A DNA stretch of 42,136 nt from a virus, in IMG/VR virus record IMGVR_UViG_3300033149_007257, positions 1 through 42,136 of that record; one strand, given 5' to 3'. A program made the position numbers and the translations under genes. The notes under the pieces are model-generated. The model did not search any database, had not been told where the DNA came from, and was given only the letters and a program-made list of their open reading frames with translations. Of the stretch, positions 13,994-21,130 are shown one piece after another. The number at the start of each line of letters is the position of its first letter. Positions within the stretch are counted from its first letter, which is position 1.

Positions 13994-14276
13994 AGAATTA
14001 AGGTGATTGTGCTGCATTTTTCAACGACCTGTTGAAGTGTCGAGATTCCACAACACTATGTCGGGGGGGAGCTGATCTTCATGTCGAAGAAATTGGCATA
14101 AGTGTTTGCAGTGTAAGGAGTTAGGGCAGAATGGGGGCGCTTCACGATGTTGAACTCAAAAAGGGCATTCCCTAAGTCGTTGCATAGAAAGGCTTTAGGA
14201 AAAGCCTACCATTCCGGTAGGGTTTCAAAAATCGTTGAAATTGTTTCAGCGTCGAGAGGCTTTCCGTGCACACGTT

Positions 14277-14296
14277 CACTCCCAAATTGGGGAGTG
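14277..14296. promoter_or_regulatory. Hairpin-forming inverted repeat
   Basis: CACTCCC and GGGAGTG arms (7 bp) enclose AAATTG. On the plus strand it is followed by GGTGTTTTGG, giving at best a weak terminator for transcripts leaving the iteron region. Confidence 0.35.
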
Positions 14297-14353
14297 GGTG
14301 TTTTGGAGGACAAGGGGCGGATCTGCAGCAGACGGGCCTCTCCCTCGCAAAAG

Positions 14354-14368
14354 TGCCACTTTGGCAGG
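14354..14368. promoter_or_regulatory. Operator-like palindrome, copy 2
   Basis: TGCCACTTTGGCAGG is the reverse complement of 13977-13991. The two copies, 360 bp apart, flank the last two iterons. Confidence 0.5.
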
Positions 14369-14425
14369 AGGGTGGACTACATCGTTCTGAACGAGAACGA
14401 AGTGAGACCGCTTTTTGGATCTGGA

Positions 14426-14447
14426 CGTGTTGAGAAATCTCAACACG
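14426..14447. promoter_or_regulatory. 22-bp perfect palindrome, probable operator
   Basis: CGTGTTGAGA is followed by AA and then its exact reverse complement TCTCAACACG. The 10-bp arms with a 2-bp centre are typical of a dimeric repressor site. No promoter box is obvious beside it and no T-run follows. Confidence 0.5.
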
Positions 14448-14558
14448 CGAGCAGTGCGCTCAAAATGAAACACGGCGGTCGGTGGATTTTGCCTGTGCGT
14501 CGTGCCCTGCGCGTGCGTGCGCTGTGCGTCGTGGATGCTCTCGCACATGCTCCAAAAG

Positions 14559-14585
14559 AAAAACCCTATCGCACAAGCGATAGGG
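14559..14585 (-). terminator. Intrinsic terminator of gene 14650-15036
   Basis: On the minus strand CCCTATCGC, loop TTGT, GCGATAGGG and TTTTT form a canonical rho-independent terminator 65 bp downstream of the gene stop. Confidence 0.9.
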
Positions 14586-14613
14586 CCTTGAATATGCGTC
14601 AAGGGCGCAGGTT

Positions 14614-14645
14614 AACGTCAAGGGAACGTCAAGGGAACGTCAACG
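14614..14645. repeat. Short tandem repeat AACGTCAAGGG
   Basis: Two perfect 11-bp units (14614-14624, 14625-14635) and a partial third lie between the terminator and the stop codon of gene 14650-15036. A related GCGTCAAGGG precedes them. The role is unknown. Confidence 0.7.
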
Positions 14646-14649
14646 TCCG

Positions 14650-15036
14650 TCAATCGTCAGGAATTGCCTCCTTTAGCTGTGCCTTCAGAACCTCGATTGG
14701 GATGCCCGTATCCGCTGAAAGCTTCTCGAGCCTCTTCAGCGTCTGCTCGGCGGCCTTTGCGATCTTCTCTTCCGGCGTCGCAGCATAACGTTTGTCGTAT
14801 CCGCACGTCATGCGCGTTTTCCGGTTCTCAAGAAGCGAACGTCCGTTGACGAAGGAGTTTGCTTCTTCGTCGCTACGGGTTCGGAATATCCATTCTCCAT
14901 CCCTGTGCTCAACGTCAATCGAAAACTTGAATGGGATGTCGTGTGATATTCCGTCGACCGATTGGTCCCTACTGATGTGCGTCGCGCCATGGTAGACGTT
15001 TCCGTCGATTCGTTCAAGGTGCTTATACTTTGCCAT
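14650..15036 (-). CDS. Hypothetical 128-aa protein, stand-alone paralogue of gene 10830-11222
   Basis: It starts MAKYKHLERIDGNVYHG; ATG 15036 follows ACGGAGAACGGTTCC. It has a beta-rich N-terminal half and a charged C-terminal helix (TPEEKIAKAAEQTLKRLEKL). It shares the KHxxRxxDGxY start, the xxDGxxHxxxxF strand and the PEEK helix with the 130-aa operon gene, so the two are diverged duplicates. It is the only gene in the control region, with its own candidate promoter (15209-15236) and strong terminator (14559-14585). That suggests separate timing and possibly a regulator of, or binder to, the origin region (inference). Confidence 0.8.
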   Translation of the reverse strand: MAKYKHLERIDGNVYHGATHISRDQSVDGISHDIPFKFSIDVEHRDGEWIFRTRSDEEANSFVNGRSLLENRKTRMTCGYDKRYAATPEEKIAKAAEQTLKRLEKLSADTGIPIEVLKAQLKEAIPDD

Positions 15037-15142
15037 GGAACCGTTCTCCGTTCTTTGCGCGCCCTTGATCGCATATTCAATTGTCAATGAGCATGAACAT
15101 CATCCCTACATATAGCAATTCCCATGCCAAGCCACAAAACGC

Positions 15143-15161
15143 AACGACAGCGCCTGTCGTT
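15143..15161. promoter_or_regulatory. Inverted repeat in the leader of gene 14650-15036
   Basis: AACGACAG and CTGTCGTT (perfect 8-bp arms, CGC centre). It lies about 110 bp upstream of ATG 15036, downstream of the candidate promoter, so it may be an operator or a leader hairpin. Confidence 0.5.
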
Positions 15162-15182
15162 GAACCTGCCGTGTCCTGCTCT

Positions 15183-15194
15183 GTTACATGTAAC
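15183..15194. promoter_or_regulatory. Palindrome GTTACATGTAAC
   Basis: A perfect 12-bp palindrome just downstream of the candidate leftward -10 box (15209-15214), with a related GGTTACAC at 15203-15210. Its place over the likely transcription start suggests a repressor site. Confidence 0.45.
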
Positions 15195-15208
15195 GCGCTG
15201 AGGGTTAC

Positions 15209-15236
15209 ACTATACAAACGTCCCCTCATCGCGCAA
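15209..15236 (-). promoter_or_regulatory. Candidate promoter of gene 14650-15036
   Basis: On the minus strand TTGCGC (15236-15231), a 16-bp spacer and TATAGT (15214-15209). The -10 box matches five of six positions, the -35 box three of six. Confidence 0.4.
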
Positions 15237-15398
15237 CGTCCGCAAAAAACCCCCACCGTGCGACGGGCGGCGGCCAAAGGACCACCACTAAACCTCCCCA
15301 CTTTTTGAGACCCAGGGAGAGTGAACGACAGAGGGATGAGCGTCGGAGGGAATAGCAAAGGACGACAGAGGGAATGGGAAGAGTGGAGGGTGAGATCA

Positions 15399-15956
15399 AT
15401 GTTGCGTTTTTGGGGTGAGCGATGTATAATGAAGGGTGAAATGGGAAAAGAGCTATTGCCAAAACATCTGTTGCTGGCGTACAGGATCGCGCTCGGGGAT
15501 AGTACGGAAAGTGTCGCGGAAGAGCTTGGGATGGAGCTGCGCGTGGTGGAGACGATCCTGGAGAGTCCTATGATGAAGGAGGAGGTGGATCGGATTCGCC
15601 TGAAGCTCGCGGCGCGCATCAGCGAAGCGATGAACGGGGACGAGGTTGAGCGCCTTCTACAAGGGAGCGCCCCATTGGCTGTCCGAAAGCTGATAGAGCA
15701 GATGCTACAAAACGCGGATCGGAGAACGAGCGCAGCGGCAGCGAAAGACATTCTCAAGCTCGCGGGATATGAAAAGCCGAAGGAGATCGACGTGTCGCAT
15801 GAGTTCCATCTGCCGGACGCGCAAGCAGAATTGCTAAGTCAAACGCTCATGATGATGCGGAGGCGTCGAGAGGAAGCTGGTGACTTAGTGGAGGCCGAAG
15901 TTGTAGATGTCAGAGCTCTCCCAGCAAGAAGTGAAGGAAATGCGAAAGCTGGCTAA
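15399..15956 (+). CDS. terS: Terminase small subunit
   Basis: 185 aa from ATG 15399 (GGAGGGTGAGATCA upstream). Alternative starts at 15429 and 15441 are also plausible, and the open frame extends to 15321. An HTH-like segment (ALGDSTESVAEELGMELRVV) is followed by a helical, basic region and a short acidic tail, typical of small terminases that recognise the packaging site. It lies directly before and overlapping the large subunit by 50 nt, which supports the call. A possible promoter (15402-15430) overlaps the front of the gene and would favour the start at 15441. Confidence 0.72.
   Translation: MLRFWGERCIMKGEMGKELLPKHLLLAYRIALGDSTESVAEELGMELRVVETILESPMMKEEVDRIRLKLAARISEAMNGDEVERLLQGSAPLAVRKLIEQMLQNADRRTSAAAAKDILKLAGYEKPKEIDVSHEFHLPDAQAELLSQTLMMMRRRREEAGDLVEAEVVDVRALPARSEGNAKAG
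15402..15430 (+). promoter_or_regulatory. Candidate rightward (late) promoter
   Basis: TTGCGT (15402-15407), a 17-bp spacer and a perfect TATAAT (15425-15430). Initiation near 15437 would give an almost leaderless start at ATG 15441 of the terminase small subunit. It is the best candidate found for the virion gene operon. Confidence 0.4.
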
Positions 15957-17442
15957 GGAAAGTCTCTTTTTCCTCGCCAGGGGGGTGCTTGGGTTTGACC
16001 AGGTCACGGATCATTTCCACATGGATGTGTGCAGCTTCCTGGAGAGCGATCACAAGAGGAAGCTCTTGTGCCTGCCGAGGGGGTTCCTTAAAACAACGCT
16101 GGGCTCCAAGGCACGCCCGATACAGGTGTCCTTGCAAAACCCAGGTGTTGCACAGTTGATCGTATGTCAACAACATGACAATGCGCGGAAGATTCTCGGA
16201 GACATTCGGGAGCTCTGGGAGAGGAACATGTTGTTGAGGGAGCTATTCCCCGAGCTGGTCCCGAAGACGGATAGGAAGTGGAACTCTGACGAGGCATGCC
16301 TTGCGAGACCACGGGGCACGTTTAGTCAACAGGAGAGCACGTACGAAAGCGCAGGGATCGGAACGCAGCTTCAAAGTAGGCACTATGACAAGATCTACGC
16401 TGACGACCTCATCGTCGCAAAGAAGGATCAAGTGACAGGGACGTGGATGCAGCCGTCGGAAGAAGACATCCAAAAGGCAATCGGGTGGCATCAAATGACC
16501 TGGGGCTTGTTGAGGAATGTGAAGACCTCAGAGTACATGCAGATCATGACCCGCTGGTGCCCAAATGATCTATATGACTATCTCACGAAGAACGAGCCGA
16601 GGACGTGGAAGGTCATGCTACGTGGGGCGCTGGACAGTTCGGGGGAGCCGCTGTTCCCAGAAAAGTACTCAAAGGAGGTGTTGGAAAACATCCTGGCGAG
16701 TCAGGGGATGTATAAGTACTCTACGCAATATCTCTCGTCTCCTGTGGACGACTCAAGCCTCATTTTCAAAGACCTGTATGGAGTCTATATGAAAGACGAG
16801 ATGCCTGCGCTTTCGTCCTTTAAGCTCATTGGTGCGGCATGTGATCCTGCCATCGGACAGAAACGGACAAACCATCCCAGCGCGATTGCCGTGGGAGGTT
16901 TAATGGAGGATGGTCGGCGCTATGTGCTTGACATGTTCTCTGGGCGCGTGACGCCAAGCGAGCTTGTCGCAAAGATCATTCAGCTTTGGCGGAAGTGGAG
17001 GTTCAAGCGCTTTGTGGTTGAGGTTGTCGCCTACCAGGAAGCCCTTAAGTATGCGCTCGAGGAGGTCTTCCACAAGGAGGGCGGGACACTCTTTCGCATC
17101 GTCCCAGTACGCCCAGGGACAAATCAAAGCAAGAGCGCGCGTATTGAGGGAATGCAGCCGTCGTTCAAGGCTGGTTGGTGGTACGTCCGAAATGACCTCC
17201 GAGAGCTCCGAGAGGAGCTTGACCAATATCCCTTTTCGACCTTTAGAGATTCACTTGATGCTCTCGCGTGGTTGCAGACACTTTTCCCTCCGAGCAAAGG
17301 GTGGCACGAACAAAAGGAAAAGCAAAAGACCGTCGTGAACAACGCACGGATCACGTACGAGGAAATAATGAAGTCCTTTGAGACGACAAGAGAAGGTTCT
17401 CTTGCGAAGTTCTACGATGTTCAACTTGCGGGGAGACGATGA
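15907..17442 (+). CDS. terL: Terminase large subunit
   Basis: 511 aa. ATPase domain: Walker A LPRGFLKTT (56-64, K62), Walker B KIYADDLI (162-169). Nuclease domain: acidic residues D313 (CDPAIG), E372 (VVEVVAYQEA) and D451 (RDSLDALAW), the RNase H-like arrangement of terminase nucleases. It cuts and pumps the DNA concatemer into proheads through the portal. The start at 15907 has GGAGG at a long distance; ATG 15940 with GAAGGAA is an alternative. Its stop overlaps the next start (ATGATG). Confidence 0.95.
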   Translation: MSELSQQEVKEMRKLAKESLFFLARGVLGFDQVTDHFHMDVCSFLESDHKRKLLCLPRGFLKTTLGSKARPIQVSLQNPGVAQLIVCQQHDNARKILGDIRELWERNMLLRELFPELVPKTDRKWNSDEACLARPRGTFSQQESTYESAGIGTQLQSRHYDKIYADDLIVAKKDQVTGTWMQPSEEDIQKAIGWHQMTWGLLRNVKTSEYMQIMTRWCPNDLYDYLTKNEPRTWKVMLRGALDSSGEPLFPEKYSKEVLENILASQGMYKYSTQYLSSPVDDSSLIFKDLYGVYMKDEMPALSSFKLIGAACDPAIGQKRTNHPSAIAVGGLMEDGRRYVLDMFSGRVTPSELVAKIIQLWRKWRFKRFVVEVVAYQEALKYALEEVFHKEGGTLFRIVPVRPGTNQSKSARIEGMQPSFKAGWWYVRNDLRELREELDQYPFSTFRDSLDALAWLQTLFPPSKGWHEQKEKQKTVVNNARITYEEIMKSFETTREGSLAKFYDVQLAGRR

Positions 17443-17771
17443 TGCCACTCGGAGATAGAACAGGACCAACGGGCCAGGGTCCAATGACGGGTCGAGGACT
17501 TGGCTATCCAGTCACGGGACGTCCAGGTTACCAGGTTGCCGGACGGGGTCGGGTGGCCCCGCCTGGAGTCACAAGGAGAAGCACGATGCCAGCGGGGTTT
17601 GAAAGCTGTGTGGCGAGCGGGGGTCGTGTGCAACGTGTGAGCGGACCGAACAAGGCACACGGGCTGAAACGTGGGGAGTACGTGAACTATTGTTTTCTGC
17701 GTGGGAAAGCCTATCGTGGAGAGGTAAAGACCATGAAGGGCTCCGCGGGAAATGCGCTGAGGAAAGGATAA
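17442..17771 (+). CDS. Small protein with DUF5320-like N-terminus
   Basis: 109 aa. The beginning MPLGDRTGPTGQGPMTGRG closely resembles the N-terminal signature of DUF5320 proteins of anaerobic bacteria and archaea. The C-terminal part is unrelated (SCVASGGRVQRVSGPNKAHG; NYCFLRGKAYRGE) and basic. The function is unknown. Lying between terminase and portal, it may be a minor virion or packaging factor. Its final codons ALRKG encode the ribosome site AGGAAAGG of the next gene, a pattern repeated there. Confidence 0.7.
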   Translation: MPLGDRTGPTGQGPMTGRGLGYPVTGRPGYQVAGRGRVAPPGVTRRSTMPAGFESCVASGGRVQRVSGPNKAHGLKRGEYVNYCFLRGKAYRGEVKTMKGSAGNALRKG

Positions 17772-18008
17772 ATGGCAGGGCGGACGCGGAAGTGGATCCA
17801 GAAGGCAGTTCCAGAGTCGCACGAGGGGAGATTTGCGGCCTGGTGCAAGGCACATGGCTTTGGTGGCGTGTCGCAAGCTTGTGTGAACGCCGCAGCGCGG
17901 GCTGGAGGGCACGCAGCACGGATGGCCCTGTTTGCGTGTAACATGCCAAATAGCCCGTATCACTATCCGAAACATAGTAACTCTGGAAGCGCGCTCAGGA
18001 AAGGCTAA
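17772..18008 (+). CDS. Hypothetical 78-aa basic protein before portal
   Basis: Starts MAGRTRKWIQKAV at ATG 17772, immediately after the previous stop, with AGGAAAGG upstream. The central GRFAAWCKAHGFGGVSQ segment resembles short phage proteins usually found near terminase and portal genes (helix, Gly-turn, VSQ/VQ), but this is a weak likeness. It ends GSALRKG, again supplying the next gene's ribosome site. Confidence 0.65.
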   Translation: MAGRTRKWIQKAVPESHEGRFAAWCKAHGFGGVSQACVNAAARAGGHAARMALFACNMPNSPYHYPKHSNSGSALRKG

Positions 18009-18009
18009 A

Positions 18010-19695
18010 GTGGCAGAAAAAACGCGAAAGTCTGAGGAGGAGCGAATGGAGGACGTCCAGGCCCTCCTTAGGTCCGACATCAAGTGGCGAGAGTACTGGT
18101 CAGAGTACAAAAGCTGGCAAACGTACGAGGACTACTATCGCGGGCACTTTCAGGGTTCGGGACTTGTTCCCGTGAACGTCTACTTCCCGAACGTTCGCTC
18201 AACCGTTCCACAGGTTTACTATCGAAACCCGAAGTTTTATGTGAGCGAAGAGGTCGTTGGTGGGGAACTTCGTGCGAAGATTCTTCAAACGATCCTCAAC
18301 TGGCTCGTGAAGCGCCTTCGGTACAAGCAAGAGGTTAAGTTGACCGCTCAGGATTGCTGGCTATTTGGGACGGGATTCCTCGTGCACGGCTATGACACGA
18401 AACATGGCGTTGCACCTGGTCCGTTGGGCAGCGGAGTGGTGACGAAAAAAGGTCGAAGACTCGACTGGGACACGCAGGTCATCAAGGGGACTCCGTGGAC
18501 GATGCGAACGCATCCTGCGGATGTTGTACTTGGGTGGGGGACGACGAGGCAGCGAGCAATTCGCCGGTACACGACACGCGTCCTGCGTCCGGTGGACGAC
18601 GTGAAAGAGGACGATTCCTACTCTGCGTCCGCCCGAAAGGAAGTGCAGCCCAGCAATGTCAGCCTTGGGCTAAGTGAGGAACGCACAGGTGGAGGGGAGA
18701 GCGCGCCGGATGACATGGTGTATGTCTACTCGATGCACGACTTTCAGGAACGGAAGGTCATGATTTTCACGTCGGGGAGCAAGAAGTTCCTCTACGAGGG
18801 ACCAGACGAACTTGCGAATGCACTTGACGCCCCCGCCATAACGGTCCTCGCATGGAACCCGAACAGCCGGTCCTTGTGGGGTGTGCCGGAGTCAAAGCAG
18901 ATTGAAGCGTTCCAGCTTGAGGCGAACACGTCCAGCACCCTCGCCGCAAAAAGCCGACGGATCAACATCCCGAAGTTCTTCTATGACCGGACAGTAATCA
19001 GTGAAGAGGAAATGGAAAAGTGGCTCAGCGAGGACGTCGGGGCAGGGATCGGTATAGATGGAGATCCGAGAGACGTCATCCTTCCAATCGAGGCACGTCC
19101 GAGCATGACGCTCGCGGGGGATATTGAGGTCCTGCAACATCAAGTGAGGGGCGTCATTGGGATGAGCGAGTCGCGTGGAGGTTCCTACAGCGCTCCGGCC
19201 AAGCGAGTCACGAGCCGAGAGGTATCCGCGACAGAGTACGGGACGGACATTCGTGTTGCTGACAAGCGGGACGCGGTCTCGGACATGTTGATCGACACTG
19301 CGGAAAAGTGGGCAGATATGATCTTCAATTATTGGACAGAATACCGTATCATCCGAACACCCGACGCGGCGATCCCGTACAACTGGGTCCTGTTCAAGGG
19401 GAGCGAGTTGCGTAGTGTGTACTCGTACACCATCAACCCAGAGGATGCACAGCCGCAGACGGAAACGTCCAGGAAGCTTGAAGCGCAGATTCTTGCACCA
19501 GCACTCATCAAGGCCTCACAAGCCGTTCCTGGACTTGACGTGCGGGAGCTTTTACGTGAGATCCTCTCCAGGTTCCCGGGGTGGGACGTGAGCAAGATTC
19601 TTCCTCCATCAGAACAAGAGGCTCGCCAATATGGGTCGGTTGGTCTATTAAGACCGGATGGTTCGATTGTCCCTTACCAAGGAGCGCGGGGGTGA
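18010..19695 (+). CDS. Portal protein
   Basis: 561 aa from GTG 18010 (VAEKTRKSEEE), preceded by AGGAAAGGCTAAA; ATG 18046 is possible. Early QVYYRNPKFYVSEE and LTAQDCWLFGTGFLVHGYD are typical of portal proteins. A glycine-rich SRGGSYSAPAKRVTSREV segment in the second half is in the usual clip/stem region. Twelve copies would form the head vertex through which DNA enters and to which the tail attaches. Position after terminase and before scaffold supports the call. Confidence 0.88.
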   Translation: MAEKTRKSEEERMEDVQALLRSDIKWREYWSEYKSWQTYEDYYRGHFQGSGLVPVNVYFPNVRSTVPQVYYRNPKFYVSEEVVGGELRAKILQTILNWLVKRLRYKQEVKLTAQDCWLFGTGFLVHGYDTKHGVAPGPLGSGVVTKKGRRLDWDTQVIKGTPWTMRTHPADVVLGWGTTRQRAIRRYTTRVLRPVDDVKEDDSYSASARKEVQPSNVSLGLSEERTGGGESAPDDMVYVYSMHDFQERKVMIFTSGSKKFLYEGPDELANALDAPAITVLAWNPNSRSLWGVPESKQIEAFQLEANTSSTLAAKSRRINIPKFFYDRTVISEEEMEKWLSEDVGAGIGIDGDPRDVILPIEARPSMTLAGDIEVLQHQVRGVIGMSESRGGSYSAPAKRVTSREVSATEYGTDIRVADKRDAVSDMLIDTAEKWADMIFNYWTEYRIIRTPDAAIPYNWVLFKGSELRSVYSYTINPEDAQPQTETSRKLEAQILAPALIKASQAVPGLDVRELLREILSRFPGWDVSKILPPSEQEARQYGSVGLLRPDGSIVPYQGARG

Positions 19696-19970
19696 AAAAA
19701 GGGAAGCTTCGAGAGGTTTTGGCTGCACGAAGGGCACCAGGAGCTTCGGTGTTCCACCCAACAGTTTTTCATGATCTTGGGCCGAGACCGATTTTGATTG
19801 AAAGTGAAGCTCAACTGAAGCGCATTTGCGAGGAACGAGGACTATACAGCGTCCATCTTGAGAACAAAGGGACCAAGATCTCTCCTCGGAACCCACGACG
19901 TCGTGTCGTGCGGTACGACAAGAAGTCCGGCAAAGTAGTGGAGGTCAAACGCAATGGAAGACGTAGTTGA
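19692..19970 (+). CDS. Hypothetical 92-aa protein after portal
   Basis: GTG 19692 overlaps the portal stop (GTGA) and follows AAGGAGCGCGGG. The central motif FHDLGPRPILIESEAQLKRI is like short proteins frequently encoded beside portal genes (beta turn, then Arg/helix). The C-terminus is basic. Function unknown; probable head morphogenesis accessory. Confidence 0.68.
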   Translation: MKKGKLREVLAARRAPGASVFHPTVFHDLGPRPILIESEAQLKRICEERGLYSVHLENKGTKISPRNPRRRVVRYDKKSGKVVEVKRNGRRS

Positions 19971-20364
19971 AGGCGTAAACGCGGATGCGCTGCTCAAGGG
20001 GAGACGGCAACCCGGTCCTCCTCCGAAGGCAGTTATTGACGGACCTAACGCACCCGCTGGGGAGCGTTACACGAAGGCCGAGCAGATGTCGGCGCTTGGG
20101 ACAAAAAAGGAAAACCCAAAGATCCGAATGACGGTCCGTGTGACCAGGTCTGACGTCCTTTCTGCACAGTTTGATGACGAGGAGGACGAGGAAGAAGACC
20201 GCACACATTCCCTGGAGGTTACGCTTCCGCCTCCAGGGGACCGGCGGCCCGAGGTGGTGTTCTCGGGGGAGCTTTGGACGGGACGAGAGGTCATGACCGT
20301 CATGAGGGAGCTACGCCGGTGTTTTCGTCGATACCAAATTGGCGTCAGGGAACTTTGTTCGTAA
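19954..20364 (+). CDS. Hypothetical 136-aa protein before scaffold
   Basis: ATG 19954 follows GGAGGTCAAACGC and overlaps the previous gene by 17 nt. It has a Pro/Gly-rich N-terminus, a very acidic run (FDDEEDEEEDRTHS, about 72-85) and a C-terminal basic helix (VMRELRRCFRRYQIG). No family is recognised. An acidic centre before a scaffold gene suggests a head assembly role, as inference. Confidence 0.7.
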   Translation: MEDVVEGVNADALLKGRRQPGPPPKAVIDGPNAPAGERYTKAEQMSALGTKKENPKIRMTVRVTRSDVLSAQFDDEEDEEEDRTHSLEVTLPPPGDRRPEVVFSGELWTGREVMTVMRELRRCFRRYQIGVRELCS

Positions 20365-20391
20365 CGCAAACAATGTGAAGGAGCGGCGACC

Positions 20392-21117
20392 GTGACAGAA
20401 GAAACAAGCAATGTAGATATCAGTCCAGAGGGCGAAGTTGTCCTTCCCCCGAAGGACGAGGGCAGCAAGGTGCCTATGGTGGAGCAGTCCAAACTTGAGG
20501 AACTGCAAGCGCAACTCGAGACGGTCCAAACGGAAAGTAGTGAGACCATCAAAGGACTCCAGTCGCAGCTAAAACAACTGCAAAGTCGGTTGGATGCGGC
20601 GCAAGACCAGTTGCTCGAAGTAGCTGCAGGAAAGAAGATTGAAGGTGAAGAGGAAAAAGAGCTTGTTCCTGGCGGAACGGAAACGTTCGACGAGAACGAG
20701 CTTTCCCAGGAGGGAAGGTATGTCCTCTCCGTCGTGCAGAAGGAGATCCAGAAAACGCGGGATCAGATGACCGAGCTCGCGCAGAGTGCACGTGGAGAGG
20801 TCGACCAAGCTATCACCGCTCGGCAGGCCGTGGCGGATCTCCGGCGAGAGGTCGGAGACGAAACCTTTGAGCTTGTCCGGCCGACGGCTGTCCTCATTGC
20901 TGACGCGAATCCAGAGCTTTCCGTTCGGGAAGCCTGGGACCAAGCAATGGAACGCTTCAAGCCATATCTTGAGGCAGCCAAGGCACAGAAGGAGGCTGAG
21001 GAAAAGCGAAAAGAGGAAGCCGCAAGAGCAGCGAAGCCTGGTGGGCTTGGTGGTGAAGAAGAACCTCGAACAGCCAGAGAAGCCTTTGATCGTGCAGCGG
21101 ATGAGCTTGGCTTGTGA
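20392..21117 (+). CDS. Scaffolding protein
   Basis: 241 aa from GTG 20392 (GAAGGAGCGGCGACC). Long Gln/Leu coiled coil (KLEELQAQLETVQTE; LQSQLKQLQSRLDAAQD), Glu-rich middle, and a charged C-terminus (KEAEEKRKEEAARAAK), the composition of scaffold proteins that shape the prohead and are removed. It precedes the major capsid gene by 13 bp. No protease domain is visible. Confidence 0.82.
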   Translation: MTEETSNVDISPEGEVVLPPKDEGSKVPMVEQSKLEELQAQLETVQTESSETIKGLQSQLKQLQSRLDAAQDQLLEVAAGKKIEGEEEKELVPGGTETFDENELSQEGRYVLSVVQKEIQKTRDQMTELAQSARGEVDQAITARQAVADLRREVGDETFELVRPTAVLIADANPELSVREAWDQAMERFKPYLEAAKAQKEAEEKRKEEAARAAKPGGLGGEEEPRTAREAFDRAADELGL

Positions 21118-21130
21118 AAGGTAAAAGACA

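Larger units (their letters stand above)
13413..14199. repeat. Nine 29-bp iterons, each an imperfect palindrome
   Basis: Copies start at 13413, 13505, 13561, 13659, 13720, 13793, 13856, 14097 (reverse orientation) and 14171; all are exactly 29 bp. The best copy (13505-13533) is CCTAACTCCTT, a 7-bp centre, then AAGGCTTTAGG. The outer CCTAA/TTAGG and inner CCTT/AAGG boxes are the most conserved. Spacing is irregular (57-98 bp between starts, then 241 and 74), unlike a CRISPR. The symmetry suggests a dimeric DNA-binding protein. The array flanks an AT-rich block. No convincing gene lies in 13250-14640. Confidence 0.9.

Noticed and set aside
13413-14199. CRISPR array
   Set aside because: The 29-bp repeats vary in sequence, include one inverted copy, and the gaps are irregular (32-212 bp). 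No Cas1/Cas2 genes are present; the Cas4-like nuclease belongs to the recombination module.
14147-14788. Plus-strand 213-aa open frame in the control region
   Set aside because: It runs across iteron 9, palindromes, a terminator and an antisense gene, with no domain and no good start.
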